From the NCBI RefSeq assembly GCF_013363995.1, contig NZ_JABWGO010000016.1:62001-126000 (forward strand): a stretch of DNA of 64,000 bases. The letters are read 5' to 3'. The stretch comes from Nonomuraea rhodomycinica (GTDB taxonomy: Bacteria; Actinomycetota; Actinomycetes; Streptosporangiales; Streptosporangiaceae). The notes below the pieces were generated by a model. The model was not told the DNA's origin, made no database searches, and worked only from the letters and a program-made list of their open reading frames with translations. Position numbers and translations under genes: made by a program. Below are positions 27,410 to 34,183 of this stretch, piece after piece; position 1 is the first letter of the stretch; every line of letters starts with the position of its first letter.

Positions 27410-27440
27410 GCGTGGCCGCCCTCGGCGAGGGCGGCCACGC
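27410..27440. terminator. Hairpin between precursor gene and processing genes
   Basis: Perfect 14-bp stem, GCGTGGCCGCCCTC with its complement at 27427-27440, and a 3-base loop, 33 bp downstream of the precursor stop. In peptide operons such partial terminators raise precursor mRNA above the processing and export genes. Confidence 0.8.
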
Positions 27441-27472
27441 GGCGCGTCAGGCAGGCTGACGAGGGGCGGGCG

Positions 27473-27676
27473 TCAGCAGTAGTTCATGCTGTAGCTGTAC
27501 CAGGCGCCGCAGTGCTTGACGCAGGCGCCGTTGATCGTGCAGGTCCGGCCGAAGCACACGCCGCCCTGGATCTTGTACTCCATCCAGGAGTCCGGCGGGC
27601 AACCGGCGTCGGCGGTGGTCGTGGGGAGCAGCGCCTCGACGGCGCGGGAGACGCGCCGGGTCAGGTTCTGGAGCAT
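27473..27676 (-). CDS. Six-cysteine secreted peptide precursor (candidate RiPP/bacteriocin)
   Basis: 67 residues from ATG 27676, with GGAGAG four bases upstream. Residues 1-24 (MLQNLTRRVSRAVEALLP then TTTADA) form an amphipathic leader without the hydrophobic core of a Sec signal. It ends in Ala-Asp-Ala, a signal-peptidase-type AxA site. The remaining 43 residues begin GCPPDSWMEYK and hold Cys at 26, 41, 46, 52, 56 and 67, with the last residue Cys, plus many aromatic and Gly residues. Ser and Thr are few, and no LanB, LanC, LanM, radical-SAM, YcaO or glycosyltransferase gene is nearby. Three disulfides are the simplest prediction. It matches no family I recognise. Confidence 0.85.
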   Translation of the reverse strand: MLQNLTRRVSRAVEALLPTTTADAGCPPDSWMEYKIQGGVCFGRTCTINGACVKHCGAWYSYSMNYC

Positions 27677-27792
27677 GATCTCTCCTTGGGGGTGTGAGGT
27701 GATTTCCTTCCACACACGGTCCGGACGCCGCCACGAAAGGGTCTGACGCGGCGGCCACGGCCCGTGCGGGCATGGGGAGGCCCTTCAGGGCG

Positions 27793-28338
27793 CTAGGGGG
27801 CGACCAGCTCGGTCCGCAGGGCGGCGAGGCCGGCGCCCGCCGAGGTCACCACGCCGTTGCGGTCGTACCAGGCGTAGGTGGGGTAGTGCTTGGTTCCGTA
27901 CCGCTTCGACAGCTCGGCCGCCGAGTCCTCGGCGATCACGATGTCGACCACGTCGCCGAGCAGCGCGGCCAGCTCGCTGCCGGCCGAGTCGTCTCCGTGG
28001 ACGATCGCCAGCGAGATCCCGCCGGTGGCCCGCAGCCGTTCGGCGTGTCCGGCGAAGAGCGGCACGGCCTCGACGCAGGCCTTGCAGGTGAGCGAGAAGA
28101 ATCCGACCAGGGTCTCCTTCCCGAGCAGGGTGCGCTCGGTCACGGTCGTCCCGTCGAGGGCGGGGGCGGAGAAGGCGGGGATCCGGTCGATCATCCGGAT
28201 GGCGGCGGCCTGGCCGGGCGCGCCACCGCCGCCCATGGCTTCGAGCGCTCGCCACCGGCGGAGCATGACCAGGAGGATCGCCAGGTTCAGCAGGCTGACG
28301 ACGCCGACCAGGATCAGCGCCACCACAGCGAATGTCAC
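27793..28338 (-). CDS. Membrane-anchored thioredoxin-like protein, first gene of the peptide cassette
   Basis: 181 residues, paralogous to the product of 26755-27333: the same N-terminal helix (FAVVALILVGVVSLLNLAIL), RRWR boundary and thioredoxin fold with GFFSLTCKACVEAVPLF; Cys85 and Cys88 form CxxC. Shared blocks (HAERLRATGG, DSAGSELAALLG) show that the two arose by duplication. GTG 28338 follows GAGAGGA by about nine bases. As first gene of the cassette it lies 116 bp upstream of the precursor gene. The different CxxC dipeptides (KA versus SA) may mean different redox roles. Confidence 0.85.
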   Translation of the reverse strand: MTFAVVALILVGVVSLLNLAILLVMLRRWRALEAMGGGGAPGQAAAIRMIDRIPAFSAPALDGTTVTERTLLGKETLVGFFSLTCKACVEAVPLFAGHAERLRATGGISLAIVHGDDSAGSELAALLGDVVDIVIAEDSAAELSKRYGTKHYPTYAWYDRNGVVTSAGAGLAALRTELVAP

Positions 28339-28638
28339 GACATGCGTCCTCTCCGACAACCTACGAGCACCCGTACGCCGCGGCCACCCGTCGATGATCA
28401 CGCAAATCAGGTCTAACCGCAATGCCCAATATTTAGGGCCCGGTTTGCTGGTGTCATGCGTTGTTGTTGAGTGTCGCTTTTTGCCGTGTTTGGTGGTGTA
28501 AATGGTTATGTCAAGCATCGTGGGGTGCCGTCGCCACGGCAGGTGGGAGATCTGACGTGGCGTCGGGTATGGCATTGGTTGCCCCGTGACGGGTATGTGC
28601 TCGTTGGCCAGTCGCCTGTTACCGCTTGAGGAGTGACC
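28339..28638. promoter_or_regulatory. AT-richer divergent promoter region, peptide cassette / ku
   Basis: 300 bp between two divergent starts. The centre (about 28400-28520) is much richer in A and T than the surroundings, with runs such as CAATATTTAGG and CGCTTTTTGCCG. It must contain the promoters of the peptide cassette (minus) and ku (plus). No coding frame with a ribosome site was found. The composition shift could mark the edge of an inserted cassette. Confidence 0.6.
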
Positions 28639-29559
28639 ATGCGCAGCATCTGGAAGGGTGCGATCTCCTTCGGGCTGGTCACGATCCCCGTCAAACTCTT
28701 CTCCGCCACGGAGCAGAAGGACGTCGCCTTCCACCAGGTCCACCGCGAGGACGGCGGCCGGATCCGCTACAAGCGGGTCTGCACCGTCGACGGCGAGGAG
28801 GTCCCCTATTCCGACATCGCCAAGGGGTACGAGCTGGCCACCGGCGAGATGGTGGTGCTGACCGACGAGGACTTCGAGGACCTGCCGCTCAGCACGTCGC
28901 GCCGCATCGACGTGCTCCAGTTCACCCCCGCCGAGCAGATCGACCCCATCTACTTCGCCAAGGCGTACTACCTGGAGCCGGACGCGCAGGGCGCCAAGCC
29001 GTACGTGCTGCTGCGCGACGCGCTGGAGAGCTCGGGACAGGTAGCGGTCGTCAAGGTGGCGCTGCGCCAGCGCGAGTCGCTGGCGACGCTGCGGGTGCGC
29101 GACGGGGTGTTCGTCCTGGAGACCATGCTCTGGCCGGACGAGATCCGCAAGCCGGACTTCGAGTTCCTGGAGGAGGACATCGAGGTACGGCCGCAGGAGC
29201 TCAAGATGGCCGAGTCCCTCATCACGACGATGGAGTCGGACTTCGACCCCACGGAGTACCGCGACGCCTACCGTGAGGCGCTCCAGCAGGTCATCGAGGC
29301 CAAGGTGGAGGGCAGGGAGGTCGTCGCGCCGCAGGAGGCCGAGGAGGAGGGCGGCCCGGCCGTGGACCTGATGGCGGCGCTGCGGGCCAGCGTGGAGGCC
29401 GCCAAGCGGGAGCGCGGCGGCGAGCCGGCCAAGGGCAGGAAGCCGGCGGGCCGGGCCGCGTCCGGCGGGGGCAAGGGCACGCGCAAGGCGGCAGACAAGC
29501 CCGAGGAGAAGGCCGAGGAGAAGGCCGCGCCCAAGCGCAAGGCCCGCAAGTCCGCCTGA
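28639..29559 (+). CDS. ku: Ku protein (non-homologous end joining)
   Basis: 306 residues. The N-terminal ~255 are the bacterial Ku core: MRSIWKGAISFGLVTIPVKL, FHQVHREDGGRIRYKRVC, YYLEPDAQGAKPYVLL and LRVRDGVFVLETMLWPDEI. Homodimeric Ku rings bind DNA ends and recruit LigD. The C-terminal ~50 residues are Lys/Ala/Glu/Arg-rich, a basic extension seen in Streptomyces and mycobacterial Ku that aids DNA binding. ATG 28639 was chosen over GTG 28633 because GAGGAG ends five bases before it. A hairpin at the stop codon probably terminates transcription. Confidence 0.96.
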   Translation: MRSIWKGAISFGLVTIPVKLFSATEQKDVAFHQVHREDGGRIRYKRVCTVDGEEVPYSDIAKGYELATGEMVVLTDEDFEDLPLSTSRRIDVLQFTPAEQIDPIYFAKAYYLEPDAQGAKPYVLLRDALESSGQVAVVKVALRQRESLATLRVRDGVFVLETMLWPDEIRKPDFEFLEEDIEVRPQELKMAESLITTMESDFDPTEYRDAYREALQQVIEAKVEGREVVAPQEAEEEGGPAVDLMAALRASVEAAKRERGGEPAKGRKPAGRAASGGGKGTRKAADKPEEKAEEKAAPKRKARKSA

Positions 29560-29575
29560 CCGGCGCCCGGTCAGG
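29555..29575. terminator. Hairpin at the ku stop codon
   Basis: A 9-bp perfect stem (CCTGACCGG/CCGGTCAGG) with a 3-base loop that includes the TGA of ku. Confidence 0.6.
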
Positions 29576-29773
29576 CGAGCAAGGTGTGTGAACGCCTGCA
29601 GCGCGGCATGGCGAGTGCCTGTGCCCGCGCGGTTGCTCCGTGGGAGGGCGGGGCCCTCCGGGCAGCCACGACGGACACAGGCACTCAGGGACGAGCACGG
29701 AGCTCACTCCGGACGGACGCGGCCGCGAGGCTCACCGCCCGGTCGAGTTCTCACTCCAGTGGTCGCTCAGACC

Positions 29774-30115
29774 TCAGTTTCCGGGAGGGCCGGGCGGGAA
29801 GTCGTCGTCCTCGTTGTGGTTGCGGTTGACGGCGATGGCGTCGGCGTCGGCGCGGTTGTCGTTGTCGTTCGTGTTGTTGTTGTTGATGTGCAGGCGGATC
29901 CGCACCTTCTGACGACCGTGACCGCCGAAGCCGTGGCCGCCCCAGCCGCCGCAACGCCAGCGGCAGCCACAGCCCCAGCTGTGCCCACACGTGGCGGCGC
30001 CGGTCGTGCCGACGGAGGCGCTGGCGCTCGACGTGGTCGTGGCGGCGACCAGCGTGACGAAGCCGCCGGAAAGGACCGAGGCGGCCGCGAGGCCGGCCAT
30101 CGCTCGCTTGAACAT
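29774..30115 (-). CDS. Secreted Gly/Cys and Asn/Asp-rich protein, paralogue 1
   Basis: 113 residues: an N-terminal signal peptide (MFKRAMAGLAAASVLSGG ... with ASA-type cleavage), a short Cys/Gly/Trp/His segment (GHSWGCGCRWRCGGWGGHG), then a strand RQKVRIRLHINNNN and the tail NDNDNRADADAIAVNRN followed by acidic residues and PPGPPGN. The mature protein would be extracellular, small and low-complexity. Three Cys and several His could bind metal or cross-link. It shares its tail with the product of 30448-30774, so the two are tandem paralogues. No known domain. An in-frame ATG at 30151 exists, but 30115 gives a canonical signal peptide. Confidence 0.7.
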   Translation of the reverse strand: MFKRAMAGLAAASVLSGGFVTLVAATTTSSASASVGTTGAATCGHSWGCGCRWRCGGWGGHGFGGHGRQKVRIRLHINNNNTNDNDNRADADAIAVNRNHNEDDDFPPGPPGN

Positions 30116-30292
30116 GGATTTCCCCCGAAAAATGGTGAGTGAACGCGCCATCCGTGCGCTCTGCTCGCGCTACGGGAATGGCAGTTGTCGCGCGTCTGTG
30201 GTGATGCCTGAGGCGCGGAAAGACAGGCTGGAATTTTCTCCGTTCCAGCTACGGATCGAGCGTCTTTTCTGCGCCGCCCTTTGTCAGGGAGG

Positions 30293-30325
30293 GGGGTCGT
30301 CGCTCGCCCGGCGAACGACGACCCC
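30293..30325. terminator. Hairpin between the two secreted-protein genes
   Basis: A 10-bp stem GGGGTCGTCG / CGACGACCCC around a GC-rich loop, downstream of the 30448-30774 gene (minus strand) and upstream of its paralogue, so the two genes are probably separate transcripts. The remaining ~300 bp of this gap holds no gene that I can support. Confidence 0.6.
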
Positions 30326-30447
30326 GATGAGCACGAGCGCTCAGGAAAGGTGAACGCGGAACCCACCCCGGCCGGAAAGAGCCGCACGGACGACGTGCCC
30401 CGGCCGGCCTGGCGCTCCGGTCGAGCGCTTCAGCCTTCGGCCGAGGC

Positions 30448-30774
30448 TCAGTCGTCGTCTTCCTCGCCGTTGCGGTTGACGGCGACGGCGTCCGCGTCAG
30501 CGCGGTTGTCGTTGTTGTTCACGTTGTTGTTGTGGATGTGGATGTGGATCTTCACGCGCTGGTGGCCACGACGGCCGCCCCAGCCGCCGCCGCCCCAGCC
30601 GCGGAAGCCGCAGCCCCAACGGCGCCAGCAGCCCATGCTGAAGTCGCTGGAGGCGCTGGTGACGGTGGTGGCGCCGGCGGACGACGCGGTGGTCAGCGCG
30701 CCGACGGAGACCACGCCACCGGTCGCGGCGGTGGCCAGCGCGAGGCTTGCGATTGCGCTCTTGAACGTGGGCAT
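30448..30774 (-). CDS. Secreted Gly/Trp and Asn/His/Asp-rich protein, paralogue 2
   Basis: 108 residues from ATG 30774, six bases after a G-run. A signal peptide (MPTFKSAIASLALATAATGG ...) is followed by a Trp/Gly/Arg/Cys segment (CWRRWGCGFRGWGGGGWGG), a strand HQRVKIHIHIHNNN with alternating His, and NNNDNRADADAVAVNRN plus an acidic end. The alternating His would face one side of a strand, suggesting metal binding; Asn-rich strands also recall bacterial amyloid-type surface proteins. Both ideas are speculative. The tail is nearly identical to the paralogue 330 bp downstream, while the middle has diverged. Confidence 0.7.
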   Translation of the reverse strand: MPTFKSAIASLALATAATGGVVSVGALTTASSAGATTVTSASSDFSMGCWRRWGCGFRGWGGGGWGGRRGHQRVKIHIHIHNNNVNNNDNRADADAVAVNRNGEEDDD

Positions 30775-31147
30775 TGAGTTCCCCCCTAAAGGATCGGTTG
30801 CCCTGGTTCTTCGGCATTTTTCGTTGCTAACGGAATATGCCGTGGATGTTGGCCAAAAGCCCCATCCGTGGCTTTTCATTTCCGGCGAGTGAGCGCGGCA
30901 AACGAGACTCTGGCCCTTTTGCTATACCCTAACGCTCCCATTGCTGTTATTAAGTGTTTATGAAATGAATTGCCATGAAATGTCCGTTTTGTGTGGGGGG
31001 TTCGACGGGTTCGGCGCTCCCGCGAAGGCGGCCAATTCCCGATAAATGCACTTAAGGCGTGTTGTGCCCCGATATGACCCGGAATGGTGTGGAATGGCAT
31101 GATGTGTGGGTCGGTCGTATCGTGGAGCGGGCGAACGAGGAGGGCGC
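30775..31147. promoter_or_regulatory. AT-richer divergent intergenic region
   Basis: About 370 bp, clearly lower in GC than its surroundings, between the secreted-protein gene (minus) and the alpha/beta hydrolase gene (plus). It contains TTTTGCTATACCCTAACG near 30917-30934; on the minus strand this reads GGGTATAG, a -10-like element. No convincing coding frame or RNA gene was seen. Confidence 0.5.
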
Positions 31148-32047
31148 ATGGCAGCAGAGCCGATCCCGCACTGGCCAGGACGCATGGTGGGCTCGGTGCA
31201 CGTCAGATCCACCCCGGACGGCGCCCCCGACCAGGCCGTGTTCGTCCACGGGCTGGCCGGGTCCGCCACCAACTGGACCGACCTCATGGACGAGCTCAAG
31301 GACGACGTCACCGGCCACGCCATCGACCTGCCGGGAGCCGGGCACTCGCCCGCGCCCGAGGACGGCGACTACAGCGTCGCCGGGCACGCCCGTGCCGTCG
31401 TCGGCCTGCTGGAGCGCACCGGCCCGGCCCACCTGTTCGGCAACTCGCTCGGAGGAGCGGTGTCCGTCCGCGTCGCCGCCGACCGGCCCGACCTCGTGCG
31501 CTCGCTCACGCTCGTCTCGCCCGCGCTGCCCGACCTGCTGCCCCGGTACGGGCCGGTCCGCGTGGCCGCCGCCGCGACCCCGCGGCTCGGCGAGTGGTTC
31601 ATGGACAAACTGCGGCTGATCCCCCCGGAGCAGCGCATCAGCGCCTCGTTCGCGATGGTGTGGGCCGATGTCGACGCCGTCCATCCCGTACGGCTGCGCG
31701 ACGCGATCGAGGAACTGCGCTGGCGCGACGACCTGCCGTACGCCGTGCCCGCCATGATCGGCTCGGCCCGCGGCATCGTCGCCGAGTACTTCCGGCGCGG
31801 CGAGGACACCCTGTGGCGGTGCGCGGCCCGCGTCCAGGCGCCCACGCTCATCGTGCACGGCCGGCACGACCGGCTCGTCCGGCCGGCCATGGCCGCCAAG
31901 GCGGCCCGCACGTTCCCGCAGGTCAGGCTGGTGCTGCTGCCGCGCGCCGGGCACGTGGCGATGATGGAGATGCCCGCGGTGGTCGCCGCCGAGGCCCGGC
32001 GTCTGATCAGTGAGACGCGATTGGGGAATGCCCCGGTCACCGGCTAG
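31148..32047 (+). CDS. Alpha/beta hydrolase upstream of moeZ
   Basis: 299 residues with oxyanion turn FVHGLAGSATNW, nucleophile FGNSLGGAVS, acid GRHDRLV and His RAGHVAMME, a complete triad. There is no signal peptide. ATG 31148 has AGGAGG four bases upstream. It resembles cytosolic esterases/C-C hydrolases; the substrate is unknown. It lies 52 bp before moeZ in the same direction, an arrangement common in actinobacteria, and is probably co-transcribed. Confidence 0.85.
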   Translation: MAAEPIPHWPGRMVGSVHVRSTPDGAPDQAVFVHGLAGSATNWTDLMDELKDDVTGHAIDLPGAGHSPAPEDGDYSVAGHARAVVGLLERTGPAHLFGNSLGGAVSVRVAADRPDLVRSLTLVSPALPDLLPRYGPVRVAAAATPRLGEWFMDKLRLIPPEQRISASFAMVWADVDAVHPVRLRDAIEELRWRDDLPYAVPAMIGSARGIVAEYFRRGEDTLWRCAARVQAPTLIVHGRHDRLVRPAMAAKAARTFPQVRLVLLPRAGHVAMMEMPAVVAAEARRLISETRLGNAPVTG

Positions 32048-32099
32048 GTTCCAACCTGAGGAACGTGAGATGGGTCCCCCTGGAACGGGAGCGTAGAAA

Positions 32100-33281
32100 G
32101 TGTCGTTGCCACCTCTGGTCGAGCCGGCCGCCGAGCTGACCGTTGACGAAGTGCGCCGCTACTCACGCCACCTGATCATTCCCGACGTGGGGATGGCCGG
32201 GCAGAAGCGGCTGAAGAACGCCAAGGTGCTCTGTGTGGGCGCGGGCGGCCTCGGGTCGCCGGCACTGCTGTACCTCGCGGCCGCCGGCGTCGGCACCCTC
32301 GGCATCATCGACTTCGACGTCGTCGACGAGTCCAACCTGCAGCGCCAGGTCATCCACGGGCAGTCCGACGTGGGCCGGCCGAAGGCCGAGAGCGCCGCGG
32401 CGAGCGTCCGCGAGATCAACCCCCTGGTCGAGGTCGTCGTCCACAACACCGCGCTGACCACCGACAACGTCATGGAGATCTTCTCCGGCTACGACCTCAT
32501 CGTCGACGGCACCGACAACTTCGCGACCCGTTACATGGTCAACGACGCGGCGGTCCTGCTCGGCAAGCCGTACGTCTGGGGCTCCATCTACCGCTTCGAC
32601 GGCCAGGCGAGCGTGTTCTGGGCCGAGCACGGCCCCTGCTACCGCTGCCTCTACCCGGAGCCCCCGCCTCCCGGCATGGTGCCGTCGTGCGCCGAGGGCG
32701 GCGTGCTCGGCGTGCTGTGCGCGTCCATCGGCTCCGTCCAGGTCAACGAGGCCATCAAGCTGATCACCGGCATCGGTGACCCGCTCGTGGGCCGGCTGAT
32801 GATCTACGACGCCCTGGAGATGAAGTACCGCGACGTCAAGGTCCGCAAGGACCCCGAGTGCGTGCTGTGCGGCAAGAACCCGACCGTCACCGCGCTGCTC
32901 GACGACTACGAGGCGTTCTGCGGCGCGGTCTCCGACGAGGCCGCCGAGGCCGTCTCCGGCTCCACGATCACCGCGCTGGAGCTCAAGGCCATGCAGGACA
33001 ACGGCGAGGACATCTTCCTCGTCGACGTCCGCGAGCCGAACGAGTACGAGATCGTCTCCATCCCGGGCGCCACGCTCATCCCGAAGGGCGAGTTCCTCAA
33101 CGGCTCGGCCCTGGAGCGGCTGCCGCAGGACAAGCGCATCGTGCTCCACTGCAAGTCGGGCGCGCGCTCGGCCGAGGCGCTGGCGATCGTCAAGAACGCC
33201 GGCTTCTCCGACGCCGTCCACGTCGGCGGTGGCGTGGTGAGCTGGGTCAAGACCGTGGACCCCAGCCTGCCGTCCTACTGA
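32100..33281 (+). CDS. moeZ: Adenylyltransferase/sulfurtransferase MoeZ (MoeB + rhodanese)
   Basis: 393 residues. The ThiF/MoeB E1-like domain (1-~260) has the ATP loop VGAGGLGSPALLYLAAAGVG, the adenylation site FDVVDESNLQRQV and Zn Cys pairs CYRC (about 180) and CVLC (about 254). The C-terminal rhodanese domain (~290-393) has active-site Cys in HCKSGARSAEA. MoeZ adenylates and thiocarboxylates ubiquitin-like sulfur carriers (MoaD, ThiS, CysO-like) for molybdopterin, thiamine and other sulfur-containing products. GTG start. The mycobacterial orthologue (moeB1) lies in the same block as fasR and adnAB. Confidence 0.95.
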   Translation: MSLPPLVEPAAELTVDEVRRYSRHLIIPDVGMAGQKRLKNAKVLCVGAGGLGSPALLYLAAAGVGTLGIIDFDVVDESNLQRQVIHGQSDVGRPKAESAAASVREINPLVEVVVHNTALTTDNVMEIFSGYDLIVDGTDNFATRYMVNDAAVLLGKPYVWGSIYRFDGQASVFWAEHGPCYRCLYPEPPPPGMVPSCAEGGVLGVLCASIGSVQVNEAIKLITGIGDPLVGRLMIYDALEMKYRDVKVRKDPECVLCGKNPTVTALLDDYEAFCGAVSDEAAEAVSGSTITALELKAMQDNGEDIFLVDVREPNEYEIVSIPGATLIPKGEFLNGSALERLPQDKRIVLHCKSGARSAEALAIVKNAGFSDAVHVGGGVVSWVKTVDPSLPSY

Positions 33282-33296
33282 CCGGCGCCTGCTCAC

Positions 33297-33329
33297 CGGA
33301 CCGGCCGTCCCCTCGGGGCGGCCGGTCCG
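33297..33329. terminator. Hairpin after moeZ
   Basis: An 11-bp stem, CGGACCGGCCG/CGGCCGGTCCG, extended by CCCC/GGGG with one bulge, 16 bp after the moeZ stop. Confidence 0.75.
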
Positions 33330-33460
33330 CTCGCATGCGGGGACCCCGGAGGGCTGGTCGACGGGGGATCTTGTGGTGGGCGGTCCGGTGATAGACCGGT
33401 TTCGGGTGCCGGTCCGGTTTCCCGGGATGGCACCGGGTCGCCCGCATTAAGGTCGAAGCC

Positions 33461-34183
33461 GTGGACATCGCCCGCCCCTGCTGGCCGGCCCTCGTGGCGG
33501 CCTCCGCGTTGACGCTCGTCTGCGCGGTGACCGCCGGGGTGGCCGCCGGGGCGGCGGGCACCGAGCTGACCCGCGGGCCGAACACCGCCGAAGTGCGCGC
33601 CGCCGTCCAGCGGGAGACGGCCGAGCGCTGGCGCACCTGGGCCGCGGGCCGCGTCTTCCCCGCCCGCCTGCCGTACTCCGCCGAGCAGGGCGGCACCGAG
33701 CAGGCCAGCCGGATCGGCATCTCCCCGCGTACGAGCTGCGCCGGGGTCGTGGACGCCGCCGCGGACGGCGCGCTGCGGGCGGCGGGGTGCCGCGCGGTGC
33801 TGCGCGCCACCTACATCGACGCGCTGCGCGGCGTGCTGGTCACGGTGGGCGTCGCGGCGTTCCCCGACGAGCGCGCCGCCGCCCGCGCCGGCGCGGCCTT
33901 CCCCCAGGCGGGCGAGCCGGTGCCCGGCCTGCGCCCGCTCGCCTTCCGCGGCACGGTCGCCGACCGTTTCACCCCCTCCGTACGGCAGGCCGGGTCCGTC
34001 CACCAGGCCGGCCCGTACGTCGTGCTGACCACGGCCGGACAGGCCGACGGGCGGCCCGCGAGCACGGCGGGGGAGCAGCGGCCGGCGGTCTTCGCGTTCG
34101 GCGGCGAGCTGGCCGCGCACGTCCTGCACCGCCTGACCGCGCCCCGCCTGCCCGACTGCGCCGCGCCGGAGTGGCAGTGCTGA
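33461..34183 (+). CDS. Membrane-anchored protein, partner of mycosin-type protease (copy 1)
   Basis: 240 residues: one N-terminal membrane segment (ALVAASALTLVCAVTAGVAA), then an extracytoplasmic domain. It is homologous to the product of 35544-36440, sharing RWRTWAAGRVFP, GIxPxTxC, LRATYxD, VTVGVA and AGPYVVLTTAGQADGR-like blocks and paired Cys, with a C-terminal Cys. The family is not known to me. The stop overlaps the protease start in GTGCTGA, so the two proteins are made together; the second module has the same overlap. A role as protease chaperone, substrate or inhibitor is possible. Confidence 0.75.
   Translation: MDIARPCWPALVAASALTLVCAVTAGVAAGAAGTELTRGPNTAEVRAAVQRETAERWRTWAAGRVFPARLPYSAEQGGTEQASRIGISPRTSCAGVVDAAADGALRAAGCRAVLRATYIDALRGVLVTVGVAAFPDERAAARAGAAFPQAGEPVPGLRPLAFRGTVADRFTPSVRQAGSVHQAGPYVVLTTAGQADGRPASTAGEQRPAVFAFGGELAAHVLHRLTAPRLPDCAAPEWQC

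Noticed and set aside
26755-28338. Lanthipeptide cluster
   Set aside because: Core has few Ser/Thr and no LanB, LanC, LanM or LanKC homologue is present; a disulfide-rich peptide fits better.
26755-28338. Methylamine dehydrogenase (mau) locus
   Set aside because: The thioredoxin-like proteins resemble MauD, but there is no MauA/MauB subunit and the 67-residue peptide lacks the tryptophylquinone subunit pattern.
26755-28338. Glycocin (sublancin-like) cluster
   Set aside because: Thioredoxin-like proteins and a Cys-rich peptide fit, but no glycosyltransferase and no C39 domain is present.
28506-28709. 67-codon minus-strand frame overlapping the ku start
   Set aside because: It covers the ku ribosome site and first codons, has no family resemblance and a weak start context.
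32906-33250. Antisense frame inside moeZ
   Set aside because: It mirrors the strongly conserved rhodanese domain coding on the other strand and has no start context.
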